Translations under genes and position numbers: made by a program | The notes under the pieces: generated by a model | The model's database searches: none | What the model was told of the DNA's origin: nothing | What the model saw: only the letters and a program-made list of their open reading frames with translations | Assembly (NCBI RefSeq): GCF_003086295.3 | Contig: NC_092048.1 | Span: 40,052,425-40,116,424 of the forward strand | Direction: 5' to 3' | Source of the DNA: Arachis hypogaea | Taxonomy: Eukaryota; Streptophyta; Magnoliopsida; Fabales; Fabaceae | DNA length: 64,000 nucleotides | In this document: positions 54,493-64,000 of the stretch, in pieces | Layout: every line of letters starts with the position of its first letter | Numbering within the stretch: the stretch's first letter is position 1

Positions 54493-55620
54493 ATGGCGGA
54501 CGACCATGACAACGACCACGATTCAGATCTAGAAGATAAAACGCTGCACAAGAACGTGGACACTACACCAAAAGATACTCCTCACCCTAACAAAAATAAC
54601 GATTCACCAAATGTGGGAGCCGTGGAGGCACTTCAAGATCATTTAAAGCAACTCAAAAAAGAGGTAGAGCACCAACGAGAAGCTGAGAGAGATATACGAA
54701 GGGAAGTTAGGCGACGCCGCGAGTTAGAGGACAAGCTCCTAAAACTCGAAGTAGATCTCAAGACCAAGACTACTCGATCCGGTCATGAAGACGACTCCCG
54801 TAAGGACCAAGACCCATTCACCAAAGAGATCATGAGGACCAAAATCCCAAAGGACTTCAAACTTCCCGACATGACTTTATACAATGGCACAGTAGATCCT
54901 GGCCATCATCTCAGTAACTTCAGAAGTAGAATGTACCTCACCGACGCCTCAGATTCAGTTCGCTGCAAAGCCTTCCCGACTACCTTAACAAAGACAGCAA
55001 TTAGATGGTTCAACAATCTACCTCCTAGGTCCATCTCAAGCTTCGATGACTTAGCCAAGAAGTTCCTGGCCAGATTCTCCATCCAAAAAGATAAGGCTAA
55101 GCACGCCCCAAGTCTATTAGGAATCAAACAAGGAGATCGGAAAAGTCTCCGCAGCTACATGGAAAGATTCAATAAAGCATGTCTGGACATACAAAGCCTA
55201 CCAACAGAGGCCGCCGTTATGGGTCTCATCAATGGCTTACGAGAAGGACCTTTTAGCCAATCTATATCGAAAAAACACCCCACATCTCTGAATGAAGTGC
55301 AAGAACGAGCAGAAAAGTACATCAACATGGAGGAAACCTCTCGACTAGGAGAGACCTCAAAATCCGGATTCAACTACTCCTCCCGAGATAAGGATAAAGA
55401 ATCCAAAAAGAAAGAAGATCAACATGGGGAAAAAATAAAAAATATCACAATTACACCCCTCTTTGGGTGTCTCTTGCGGATGTCTACAGAGAAGTGTGCC
55501 ATACTGAAAAAATACCCCCAACTCGACCACTCAAAGGCAGAAAAGGAGGAGAAAATCGGACTGAATATTGTGAATATCATCGAATCCATGGGCATTCCAC
55601 CAACGAATGCTTTGAATTAA
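54493..55620 (+). pseudogene. gag of Tat element C, frameshifted at the 3' end
   Basis: I choose the first ATG after the primer site (54493, MADDHDNDHDSDLEDK). Order: acidic N-terminus; a charged coiled-coil-like stretch (EVEHQREAERDIRREVRRRR); and the Retrotrans_gag core with PKDFKLPDMTLYNGTVDPG, FPTTLTKTAIRWFNNLPPRS and YMERFNKACLDIQSLP. A single-base shift near 55460 diverts the frame to a stop at 55618-55620. The zinc knuckle and protease continue in the frame starting at 55467. The same protein in element D is open. Confidence 0.88.
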
Positions 55621-56624
55621 AGAACATCATAGAAAAACTAGTAAGAGAAGGGAAATTAGGTCGATATATAGCCACCCGAGATGACGAGCAAAGAAAAAGG
55701 AGAAGGGACGAAAATGTCGGACGAACTGAGAGATCACCTCGTACACCAGAGAGACACGTCCACATGATACACGAAGGATTTGCGGGAGGAGGAATCTCCA
55801 AATCATCTCGCAAAAGATATCTTAAAGAAGTATATCATGTCGAGGGAAAGGAGGAAGCACCCAACATCCCCACAATTACTTTTACCAAAGAGGACGCATC
55901 CGACATCATCTCAGGACACGACGATCCCATGGTCATCACTATTATACTGGCAAACACAAATCTCCACCGCACACTGGTAGACCAAGAAAGCTCCGCCGAA
56001 ATCTTGTTCAAAACTGCCTTCGACAAACTCGGCTTGGAAGAAAAAGAACTCAAAGCATATCCAAACAGCCTGTTCGGACTGCGAGACACTCCGGTTCAGC
56101 CACTTGGATACATCCCATTACACACGACCTTCGGAAAAGGAAACCAGTCAAGAACACTCAAGATAGACTACATCGTGGTCGACGTGAGTTCAGCCTACAA
56201 TGCCTTAATAGGTCAGACAACCTTAAATCAGCTCGGCGCAGTAGTCTCGACTCCACATCTATGCATGAAGTTCCCAACTACAGAAGGAATAGCTACAATA
56301 AAAGCAGACCAGAAGACAGCACGCCGCTGTTACAACGAAAGTCTAAACCTCAGAGGAAGAGGAGAAGAATTCCACACCATCGAACTCGGTGGAGTTCAGA
56401 GGTGGGAAGAACTCCGCCTACAACCTGAAGGTGAAGTAGAAAAAGTCCAGATCGGAGATATCCCGGACAAAATAACCAATATCGGTACAATCCTAAAAGG
56501 AGACACAAAAGAATCACTCGTACAGTTCTTACGAGATAACGTCGACCTCTTTGCATGGAAGGCTGCAGACATGCCAGGCATAGACCCCAAGTTAATGTGC
56601 CACAAGCTAGCAGTCTACCCATGA
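55467..56624 (+). pseudogene. Zinc knuckle and protease of Tat element C
   Basis: It continues gag in a shifted frame. A knuckle-like CEYHRIHGHSTNEC (C-x2-H-x4-H-x4-C, the Tat variant) is followed by an arginine/lysine-rich stretch and the aspartic protease LVDQESSAEILFKTAFDKLG, ending SAYNALIGQTTLNQLGAVVS. The catalytic D is kept, but the usual G of D-x-G reads E, so activity is doubtful. The tail (FLRDNVDLFAWKAADMPGID) is the RT linker; TGA at 56622 stops it. Confidence 0.85.
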
Positions 56625-56678
56625 TCTCGGCCAGTACAACAGAGACGTAGAAACCTCGGACCAGAATGATCCCAAGCT

Positions 56679-57791
56679 GTGGAAGAGCAGGTACAAGCTC
56701 TACTGGAGGCAGGATTCATAAGAGAAGTCAAGTACCCACTATGGCTAGCTAACGTCGTCTTGGTGAAAAAATCAAATGGGAAGTGGCGGATGTGCACCGA
56801 CTATACTGATCTCAACAAAGCCTACCCAAAAGATCCTTATCCACTCCCAAGTATCGACGCTCTGGTAGATGCCTCCTCCGGATACAAATACCTCTCGTTT
56901 ATGGACGCATATTCGGGATACAATCAAATCCCAATGTACCCACCCGACCAAGAAAAAACTTCATTCTTAACCCCAAAAGCAAACTACTGCTACATCGTCA
57001 TGCCTTTTGGACTTAAAAATGCAGGAGCCACTTACCAGAGATTGATGAATAAGGTCTTTACGAATCACATCGAAAAAATCATGGAAGTCTATGTGGACGA
57101 CATGTTAATAAAGACACAAAGTGAAGAGACGTTACTGTCCGACCTCACCCAAGTATTCGACACTATAAGAAGGCATGGCATGCGACTTAATCCTGCAAAA
57201 TGCACCTTCGTAGTAGAAGCTGGAAAATTCTTGTGTTCTATGCTCACACAAAGAGGAATCGAGGAAAATCTGGATAAATGCCGGGCCATACTCGATATTA
57301 AGAGCCCGACTTGTGTCAAAGAGGTACAACAGCTCAATGGAAGATTGGCAGCCTTGTCCAGATTTCTAGCAGGATCAGCAATAAGATCTCTCCCCTTCTA
57401 TGCTACTCTAAAGAAGGGAAGGAGTTTTGAATGGACAACGGAGTGCGAGCAGGCATTCCAAGATTTCAAAAGATTCCTGGGACAGCCACCTATCCTATCT
57501 TGGCCACGGGAAGGAGAACCACTTATATTATACCTCGTAGTAGGAAGTCGGGCAGTAGCCTCAGCATTAGTTCGAGAAGACGACAGTGGGCAACAACCTG
57601 TATATTTCATCAGCAAAGTATTACAAGGATCCGAGCTAAACTACCAAAAAATAGAAAAATTCGCCTACGCTCTCATACTAACATCTCAACGACTGCGTCC
57701 GTACTTCCAAGCTCACACCATTAGGATTCGAACCAACCAACCCATAAAAGGGATTTTGCAGAAAACAGACTTAGCAGGCAGAATCTTGTAA
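56679..57791 (+). pseudogene. RT and degenerate RNase H of Tat element C
   Basis: A 370-codon open frame. RT blocks: NVVLVKKSNGKWRMCTDYTD, LNKAYPKDPYPLPSIDALVD, FMDAYSGYNQIPMYPPDQEK, MPFGLKNAGATYQRLMNKVF, and the catalytic box VYVDDMLIKT near residue 138. The thumb and connector follow, then an RNase H in which the usual DASD is YLVVG and TDH is TNQ; ALVREDDSGQQPVYFISKVL and KIEKFAYALI remain. Stops at 56622, near 56665 and at 57789 isolate the frame. The RT itself has intact motifs. Confidence 0.9.
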
Positions 57792-57803
57792 TGGGCAGTC
57801 GAG

Positions 57804-58290
57804 TTGTCTGAATTCGATCTTCAATATGAAGCTCGGACAGCCATCAAATCGCAATATCTGGCCGACTTTATTGCAGAATTTACAGACACCCCGAAAATTC
57901 CTACAGAATGGAATCTCTATGTAGATGGTCCCTCAAATAAAACTGGAAGCGGCACGGGTGTGATAATAGAAAGCGACCAGGGAACCCAAATCGAACTTTC
58001 CCTCAAATTCGGGTTCCCTGCCTCAAACAACCAAGCTGAATATGAGGCGCTACTAGCTGGTTTGAAACTGGTTAGGAAAGTTAGAGCTCAAAAGCTTATC
58101 ATCTTCAGCGACTCACAAGTAGTCACTTCACAAATAGAAGGGAGCTACCAAGCCAAAGATCCCACCATGAAAAAGTACCTAGACAAAACCAGGGAACAGC
58201 TCGGGCAATTCGGGGAATATGGCGTCCGCCACATACCCCGAGAACAAAATACCCAAAGCTGACGCACTCTCAAAACTAGCCAGTACCAAA
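57804..58290 (+). pseudogene. Second RNase H (aRNH) of Tat element C
   Basis: It reads WNLYVDGPSNKTGSGTGVII (first D), ASNNQAEYEALLAGLKLV (E), LIIFSDSQVVTSQIEGSY (D) and YGVRHIPREQN, the acidic motifs of the extra RNase H carried by Tat-lineage elements. Upstream ELSEFDLQYEARTAIKSQYL is the connector from the degenerate RNase H. A frameshift near 58255 ends the frame (EQNTQS) while the normal continuation (KADALSKLASTKPGG) goes on in the next frame. Catalytic residues are intact, unlike in element A. Confidence 0.88.
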
Positions 58291-59413
58291 CCAGGGGGCA
58301 ACAATAGAAGCCTCATCCAAGAAACGCTGCAGAACCCGTCAATCTCGGAAGAAGAAAAGGTCCTAGCCATAACGAGTCCGGATCAAGGATGGATGACTCC
58401 CATAATTAACTACCTCAAAACAGAAACACTCCCCACAGAGGAGAAGGAGGCAAAGAGGCTAAAAAGGGAGGCACAATACTACACTATCATAAATAATAAT
58501 CTATACAAAAGAGGGATTTCAATACCATTGTTAAAATGTGTACCGACTTCCAACACAAAGGAAGTCTTAGAAGAAGTACACAGTGGTATCTGTGGCAATC
58601 ATCTCGGAGCGCAGACACTTACCAAAAAAGTACTCCGGGCAGGATTTTATTGGCCAACTCTACAAAAAAAGCCACAGAGTTCGTAAAGACATGTCCACCA
58701 TGTCAGAAACATGCCAACTTTCACATCGCCCCGCCAGAGGAACTCATCAGCATAACCTCACCATGGCCATTCGCAAAATGGGGACTCGACCTTCTCGGAC
58801 CTTTCCCTCAAGGATCGGGACAAGTCAAATTCCTCATAATAGGGGTAGACTATTTCACAAAGTGGATCGAGGCAGAACCCCTAGCTAACGCCACTGCTCA
58901 AAGAAGTCGCAAATTCCTATATAGAAACATTGTCACAAGGTTCGGGGTTCCATACTCCATCACCACAGACAATGGCACCCAATTCACAGATGCAGGCTTC
59001 AGAAAGTTAGTGACCGACTTGAACATAAAACACCAATTCACTTCCATAGAACATCCCCAGGCCAATGGACAAGCCGAAGCTGCCAACAAAGTCATATTGG
59101 CTGGGCTAAAACGGAGATTACAGGACGCAAAGGGAGCCTGGGCTGAAGAGCTCCCACAAGTCCTATGGGCATATCGAACAACGCCACATTCCACCACAAA
59201 GGAATCACCCTTCCGATTAGCGTATGGAATGGAGGCAATAATCCCAGTGGAGATTGAAGAAGGGTCGCCTAGAGTGATCCACTATAATGAAGAAGCCAAC
59301 TCCCAACTTCAAAGGGAAGAACTCGACCTACTTCCAAAAATCCAAGAAAGAGATCGGATCAGGGAAGAGGCATTAAAACGTCGAATGGCTTCGAGATACA
59401 ATCAAAAGGTTGT
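58290..59413 (+). pseudogene. Integrase of Tat element C, first part
   Basis: Linker and zinc domain: VHSGICGNHLGAQTLTKKVL with histidines, then TCPPCQKHANFH (C-x2-C), with a frameshift at about 58670 between them. Catalytic core: FAKWGLDLLGPFPQGSGQVK (D), SITTDNGTQFTDAGFRKLV (D), EHPQANGQAEAANKVILAGL (E). The DDE triad is intact. The frame reaches SRYNQKVV and is cut at 59413 by the solo LTR with its GTTGT duplication; it resumes at 61155. Confidence 0.9.
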
Positions 59414-59787
59414 TGATGAGCGGATAATTTATACGCTTTTTGACATTGTTTTTAGTATGTTTTTAGTAGGATCTAGTTACTTTTAGGGATGTTTTCATTA
59501 GTTTTTATGTTGAATTCACATTTCTGGACTTTACTATGAGTTTGTGTGTTTTTCTATGATTTCAGGTATTTTCTGGCTGAAATTGAGGGACTTGAGCAAA
59601 AATCAGATTCAGAGGTTGAAGAAGGACTGCTGATGCTGTTGGATTCTGACCTCCCTGCACTCAAAGTGGATTTTCTGGAGCTACAGAACTCGAAATGGTG
59701 CGCTTCCAATTGCGTTGGAAAGTAGACATCCAGGGATTTCCAGCAATGTATAATAGTCTATACTTTGGCCAAGAATAGATGACATAA

Positions 59788-59895
59788 ACTGGCGTTCAAC
59801 GCCAGCTTTCTACCCAAATCTGGCGTCCAGCGCCAGAAAAGGAGCCAAAACCAGAGCTGAACGCCCAAACTGGCACAAATACTGGCGTTCAACTC
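59788..59895. repeat. GGCGTT near-palindromic cluster (solo LTR 3)
   Basis: CTGGCGTTCAACGCCAG, CTGGCGTCCAGCGCCAG and a degenerate third and fourth unit, in the standard LTR position. Confidence 0.75.
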
Positions 59896-60013
59896 CACAA
59901 ATGGCCTCTTCACGTGCAACACTCAAGCTCAGCCCAAGCACACACCAAGTGGGCCCCGGAAGTGGATTTATGCATCAATTACTTACTCATGTAAACCCTA
60001 GTAGCTAGTTTAT

Positions 60014-60021
60014 TATAAATA
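60014..60021 (+). promoter_or_regulatory. TATA box of the Athila-like LTR
   Basis: TATAAATA about 600 bp into the LTR; the copy at 4846 has a TATAAAA at the equivalent place. Confidence 0.55.
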
Positions 60022-61154
60022 GGACCTTTCACTATTGTATTATACATCTTTGGATCATCCTGGATCCTGGATTGTATTTTGATCCTGTGATCACATTTTA
60101 GGGGGCTGGCCATCTCGGCCATGCCTGGACCTTTCACTTATGTATTTTTAACGGTAGAGTTTCTACACTCCATAGATTAAGGTGTGGAGCTCTGCTGTTC
60201 CTCAAAGATTAATGCAAAGTACTACTGTTTTCTATTCAATTCATCTTATTTCGCTTCTAAGATATCCATTCGCACCCAAGAATGTGATGAAGGTGATGAT
60301 TATGTGCGACGCTCATCACCATTCTCCCCTATGAACACGTGCCTGACAAACACTTCCGTTCTACATGAAATAAGATAGAATGAATATCTCTTAGATCTCT
60401 TAATCAGAATCTTCGTGGCGTACGCTAGAATGATGGCGGCATTCAAGAGAATCCGGAAAGTCTAAACCTTGTCTGTGGTATTCCAAGTAGGATTCAATGA
60501 TTGAATGACTGTGACGAGCTTCAAACTCGCGATTGTTGGGCGTTAGTGACAGACGCAAAAGGAGGGTGAATCCTATTCCAGCATGATCGAGAACCGACAG
60601 ATGATTAGCCGTGCTGTGACAAAGCATGTGAGCATATTTTTCACTGAGAGGAGGGGATGTAGCCACTGACAACGGTGATGCCCTTGCATAAAGCCAGCCA
60701 TGGAAAGGAGTAAGACTGACTGGATGAAGATAGCAGGAAAGCAGAGGTTCAGAGGAACGAAAAGCATCTCCATTCACTTATCTGAAATTCCTACCAATGA
60801 TTTACATAAGTATTTCTATCCCTATTCTATTATTTATTATTCGAAAACACCATTATCAATTTATATCTGCCTAACTGAGATTTGCAAGGTGACCATAGCT
60901 TGCTTCATACCAACAATCTCCGTGGGATTCGACCCTTACTCACGTAAGGTATTACTTGGACGACCTAGTGCACTTGCTGGTTAGTTGTATCGAAGTTGTG
61001 AACCATGGTATTGGCACCATGTTCTTGGCGCCATTGCCAGGGAAAGAAAGAGCCATGAATTTTACATAATTAAAGTGTAATCACGATTACGCGTACCAAG
61101 TTGCTCACGTTGCCAGGGATTGTTTGAGCCTGGACATCACAATTTCGTGCACCA

Positions 61155-61370
61155 GTTGTGCCGCGAAGTTTTGCCGAGAACGACCTCATCCTAATCCGAA
61201 ATGATAACGGAACAACTCGACCTGGAGAAAGAAAGCTGGCAGCGAACTGAAAAGGACCCTACCGAGTCATAGAAGTACTTGGAAAGGGCTACTACAAACT
61301 GTCCGAACTCGAAGGGCGAGAGCTCCCTAGGTCATGGCATGCCTGCAACCTAAGAAGGTACTATAGTTAG
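61155..61370 (+). pseudogene. Integrase C-terminus of Tat element C
   Basis: Beyond the solo LTR the frame resumes with SFAENDLILIRNDNGTTRPG, then KGPYRVIEVLGKGYYKLSEL and EGRELPRSWHACNLRRYYS with a TAG at 61368-61370. One stop (TGA for the usual W of NWKGPY, near 61248) breaks it. Continuity across the GTTGT duplication confirms the insertion. Confidence 0.88.
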
Positions 61371-62024
61371 GGGTGATAAAGGATCTTAGGACAAGGCACA
61401 CTCTTTTTCCTGAAAAGGTTTTTTTAATGAGGTGCCAAGCCAAAGACCTACAAATTGCCCGACTTAGAGGGACAAAACTCCCACATGTATATATCTGCAT
61501 TTTCTTTTGAATAAAATTTGTTTACATCTTCTACAAATTCTCAAGACACATTAATCTGAAATGCTCATCGTCCGATTATAAAGCCACATATCGGCAGAAA
61601 GTGAAAACCAAATTCATTGCATGATCATGATAAAGACCAACAAAGATGAAAACCAAAATTCGTCAAAAGATCGACCAAACGAGGTTTAAACCCAATTTCT
61701 ACAAAATCGGCAAAGATGAAAATAGAATAATGTAAGAAGTTATCAAAAGTGATCCATAGAAAGGACCTGACGAGGTCTTAATAAAATGGATTGCTAAAAA
61801 ATAACTTAAAGACTGGCCGACGTAAAAAAGTCGGATCAGTCACAAAACCAAAGTTATAAAAAGTAAATTCCTGGAAAGAGGTCTGGCCAGCCCTATAAAA
61901 GAGGATTACTAAAATAACTTAGAAGGGCCCGACATGATGAAGTTGGCCCAAAACATAAAGTTATAAAAGTAATCCCTGAAAGAGACCTGAACAAGGTCCA
62001 AGAAAGAGGATTACTAAAATAACT
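61371..62024. other. 3' noncoding region of Tat element C with truncated 106-bp array
   Basis: It is the reverse of 52511-53031 followed by the reversed 106-bp unit (GGGCCCGACATGATGAAG near 61925). Only about two units remain before the break at 62024. No antisense gene or 3' LTR follows. Confidence 0.75.
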
Positions 62025-62562
62025 TTGATGAGTATGTCATCCACATAGACTTCCATGAGTTTCCCTAGGTTGGGAGAAAATACCTTGTTCATCAGTCGTT
62101 AGTATGTGGCTCTGGCTTCTTTAATCCAAAAGGCATTACTATGTAACAATAGTTAGCCTTAGGAGTTATGAATGAGGTTTTTTCTTGGTCTGGTTTATGC
62201 ATCGGGATTTGATTATATCCCGAGTAGGCATCCATGAAGGACAAGTACCGATAACCCGAGGCTGAATCGACCAGAGCATCGATACTTAGAAGAGGGTAGG
62301 GATCCTTGGGATAAGCTTTCTTGAGGTTGGTGTAATCTACACACATCCTATATTTTCCATTTTGCTTTTTCATTAGAGCCACGTTTGCCAGCCATAGTGG
62401 GTACTTTACATCTCTTACCAATTCAGCTTCCAACAATGCTTGCACTTGTTCCTCCACGACCTGTGTCCTTTCTGGCCCAAGTTTTCGATGCTTTTGCTGG
62501 ACAAGTCGGGAGCCTAGGTACACGGCAAGCTTATAAGACATCAGGTCGGGATCTATACCAGT
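62025..62562 (-). pseudogene. Tat RT fragment in minus orientation
   Basis: From 62562 the minus strand reads GIDPDLMSYKLAVYLGSR, EQVQALLEAELVRDVKYPLW, MCVDYTNLKKAYPKDPYPLL, FMDAYSGYNQIPMHKPDQEK and, after a frameshift near 62100, the VYVDDILIK catalytic box at the break with C. It has the orientation and lineage of B and could be B's displaced 5' part, but the integrase N-terminus and both RNase H domains between them are missing. The right edge at 62562 is cut by D's LTR (flank CCAGT). Confidence 0.85.
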
Positions 62563-63108
62563 TGTTCATACATCGGTTCGAGCTATAAAGGACCGGGTTG
62601 GCCGACCTCTTAGAAGGTTGGCCCATGACCGACCTCTTAGAAGGTTGGCCTATTACTGACCTCTTCTTAAAGAGTTTGGCCAAATCATCAGGAGAAGCCC
62701 AAAAAGGGCCCAAACAGAGAAACACGACCCAAGTCCAAGGCAGCCCAAGTCTAGAAGGATAAAGGCGGTTCCCTTAAAGATAAGATAACTCCACTCAAAG
62801 ATAAGATAAGATAACTATCTTATCTCCAGAAAGGTCACTCTACTCCATTATAAATACACTGGAGCACCTAGGTATAACTCATACTCTGATTCTAAAAAAA
62901 ACCTGCTTAATACCCTTGCTAACTTAAGTATCGGAGTCCCTTGCAGGTACCACCACCCTCCGGTGACGAAGGATCAGCACCGCCACCAAGTCCAACAAGT
63001 CAGACACGGCAGCTCCGGCCACCATCATCAAGTCGGACACATCAGCTCCGACCAGTACAGAAGATCTCGTCCAAAATCGACCTACAGTTTTAGGTAACCC
63101 TCGGAACA
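62563..63108 (+). repeat. 5' LTR of Tat element D
   Basis: 546 bp from TGTTCATACATCGG to CCCTCGGAACA. TATAAATA is at 62849-62856. Two copies of a GACCTCTTAGAAGGTTGGCC unit near 62605-62650 are a small tandem duplication not present in C. Confidence 0.9.
62849..62856 (+). promoter_or_regulatory. TATA box in the LTR of element D
   Basis: TATAAATA followed by CACTGGAGCACC. Confidence 0.65.
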
Positions 63109-63109
63109 T

Positions 63110-63127
63110 TGGCGCCATTGCCGGGGA
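63110..63127 (+). promoter_or_regulatory. Primer-binding site of Tat element D (tRNA-Asp)
   Basis: TGGCGCCATTGCCGGGGA, one change from TGGCGCCGTTGCCGGGGA, starting one base after the LTR. Confidence 0.88.
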
Positions 63128-63149
63128 ACCTGGAAGTCATCCCATCATC

Positions 63150-64000
63150 ATGGTGGACAACCTTGACAACGACCACAACTCTGGTTTGGTGGACAGAATG
63201 CCAAACAAAGACGCAGGCGCCACCTCCAAAGACACACCTCAAAATGGGGGAGATAAGCAACCCCCAAACACAGAAATTTTGGAAGCTATCCGTAAGCAAC
63301 AAAATCGCCTTAAACAGCTGGAACAAGAAGCTGAACATCGACGGAAAGCCGAAAAAGACCTTCGGAAAGAAACAAGACGACGTCGAAAGATAGAAGACAA
63401 GCTCTTAAAGCTCGAAGCCAGTCATGAAGATAGCCCCCACAAAGATCAAGACCCATTCACCAAAGAGATCATGAAATCTAAAGTCCCAAAGGACTTCAAA
63501 GCTCCCGATATGACCCCATACGACGGTACATCAGATCCAAGCCATCATCTCAACAACTTCAGAAGCAGAATGTATCTCACCGACACCTCGAACGCTATTC
63601 AATGCAAAGCCTTCCCGACTACTCTAACAAAGACGGCAATTAAGTGGTTCGACAGTTTGCCTCCTAGATCCATCACAAGCTTCGACGACTTAGCCAAGAA
63701 ATTTCTCACCAGATTCTCTATCCAGAGGGACAAAGCCAAACACGCTCCAAGCTTGCTGGGAATTAAACAAGGAGATCGGAAAAGCCTTTGCAGCTACATG
63801 GAAAGATTCAACAAAGTATGTCTTGACATACAAAGTCTTCCAACAGAAGCGTCCATCATGGGACTTATCAATGGCCTAAGAGAAGGACCTTTCAGCCACT
63901 CAATATCTAAGAAGTACCCAACATCTCTAAATGAGGTTCAAGAACGGGCAGAGAAATACATCAACATGGAGGAGAACTCTCGACTAGGAGAGAGCTCAAA
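63150..64000 (+). CDS. gag of Tat element D (partial, open to window end)
   Basis: The first ATG after the primer site (63150, MVDNLDNDHNSGLVDR) opens 283 codons without a stop. Order: polar N-terminus; a charged coiled-coil-like region (KQLEQEAEHRRKAEKDLRKE, TRRRRKIEDKLLKLEA); and the Retrotrans_gag core (PKDFKAPDMTPYDGTSDPSH, FPTTLTKTAIKWFDSLPPRS, SFDDLAKKFLTRFSIQ, GDRKSLCSYMERFNKVCLDI, MGLINGLREGPFSHSI, EVQERAEKYINMEE). It is collinear with C's gag but shorter before the core. The knuckle and protease would follow outside the window. Gag forms the particle in which reverse transcription takes place. Confidence 0.9.
   Translation, partial: MVDNLDNDHNSGLVDRMPNKDAGATSKDTPQNGGDKQPPNTEILEAIRKQQNRLKQLEQEAEHRRKAEKDLRKETRRRRKIEDKLLKLEASHEDSPHKDQDPFTKEIMKSKVPKDFKAPDMTPYDGTSDPSHHLNNFRSRMYLTDTSNAIQCKAFPTTLTKTAIKWFDSLPPRSITSFDDLAKKFLTRFSIQRDKAKHAPSLLGIKQGDRKSLCSYMERFNKVCLDIQSLPTEASIMGLINGLREGPFSHSISKKYPTSLNEVQERAEKYINMEENSRLGESS

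Larger units (their letters stand above)
59414..61154 (+). mobile_element. Solo LTR of the Athila-like family with extended 3' end
   Basis: It begins TGATGAGCGGATAATT and ends TTTCGTGCACCA, with the exact 5-bp duplication GTTGT (59409-59413 and 61155-61159). At 1,741 bp it is about 200 bp longer than the LTRs of the complete element. The extra length is in the last 150 bp, which holds two primer-site-like stretches (61025-61043 TTGGCGCCATTGCCAGGGA; 61104-61121) and an internal LTR-end-like GCGTACCA. A TATAAATA box lies at 60014-60021 and a GGCGTT cluster at 59788-59895. Confidence 0.92.
53905..62024 (+). mobile_element. Tat element C, 5' LTR to truncated 3' region
   Basis: LTR (53905-54451), tRNA-Asp primer site, gag, protease, RT, degenerate RNase H, second RNase H and integrase in order on the plus strand, then 3' region up to a truncated 106-bp array. 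It is inserted into B's integrase (left flank GTTAC at 53900-53904). There is no 3' LTR: at 62024/62025 the sequence jumps to a minus-strand RT fragment. The integrase is split by a solo LTR at 59414-61154 (GTTGT duplication). A few stops and frameshifts break the pol frame, yet most domains look young. Confidence 0.88.
62563..64000 (+). mobile_element. Tat element D, 5' end (continues beyond the window)
   Basis: 5' LTR (62563-63108), tRNA-Asp primer site and an uninterrupted gag to the window edge. The LTR is about the same length as C's. No break is seen in 851 bp of gag. This is the best candidate in the window for a recently active copy; its pol and 3' LTR lie outside. Confidence 0.88.

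Noticed and set aside
63109..63393. Plus frame beginning MAPLPGNLEVIPSS across the primer site of element D
   Set aside because: It starts inside the primer site and is out of frame with the clear gag homology; the gag frame from 63150 is the real one.

Overview
The window is plant nuclear DNA made almost entirely of transposable elements nested in each other. I find no host protein-coding gene that I can support. The LTR families point to a legume, most likely peanut (Arachis): one starts TGATGAGCGGATAATT, and several sequences carry GGCGTTTAACGCC repeats. That genus call comes from recall of Arachis repeats, and FIDEL/Feral-like is offered only as a probable family name for the Athila-type element.

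Layout. 1-3.3 kb: an L1-type LINE relic (minus) cut by a 1,283-bp Mutator-like element with 160-bp inverted repeats and a 9-bp target duplication. 3.3-9.2 kb: a long diverged LTR-like block (family Z, minus) carrying two solo LTRs of the Athila-like family in opposite orientations, each with an exact 5-bp duplication. 9.2-27.0 kb: Tat-type Ty3/gypsy relic A (plus; RT, degenerate RNase H, second RNase H, integrase, antisense gene, 3' LTR). Its integrase is split by a two-LTR Athila-like element (12182-22858, minus) that has gag, protease, RT and RNase H but no visible integrase. 27-32 kb: AT-rich DNA with two hAT-type elements side by side, each with an 8-bp duplication. 32.3-37.6 kb: a complete but decayed Ty1/copia element. 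37.6-43 kb: AT-rich DNA with two MITEs and two small GC-richer islands. 43-51 kb: a CACTA-like terminus with palindromic subterminal repeats, then a second family-Z block containing a chimeric plastid insertion (rrn23 piece joined to an ndhD piece) inside a TA microsatellite. 51.2-64 kb: a stack of Tat elements, namely B (minus, 3' half), C (plus, 5' LTR to integrase, itself hit by a solo LTR), a minus RT fragment, and D, the youngest-looking, whose LTR, tRNA-Asp primer site and open gag run off the window end.

How the parts work together. The Tat copies supply Gag, protease, RT, a catalytically degenerate original RNase H plus a second RNase H, integrase, and an antisense gene in the 3' region. 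The Athila-like elements add a gag-protease frame with an internal 21-residue repeat and a leader and 3' region containing tRNA-derived 5' halves. Nearly every pol frame has stops or frameshifts; D's gag is the only long frame of that family with no break seen. Insertion order can be read from target duplications: the Athila-like copies are younger than A, C and Z, C is younger than B, and D is younger than the RT fragment it follows.

Most unusual signals: the two-piece plastid insertion bounded by TA tracts; copies of the LTR end plus primer-binding site trapped inside the 3' ends of two solo LTRs; a tRNA-Cys 5' half that forms part of a small basic reading frame; and the same GGCGTTTAACGCC repeat used in LTRs, 3' noncoding DNA and gag coding sequence.
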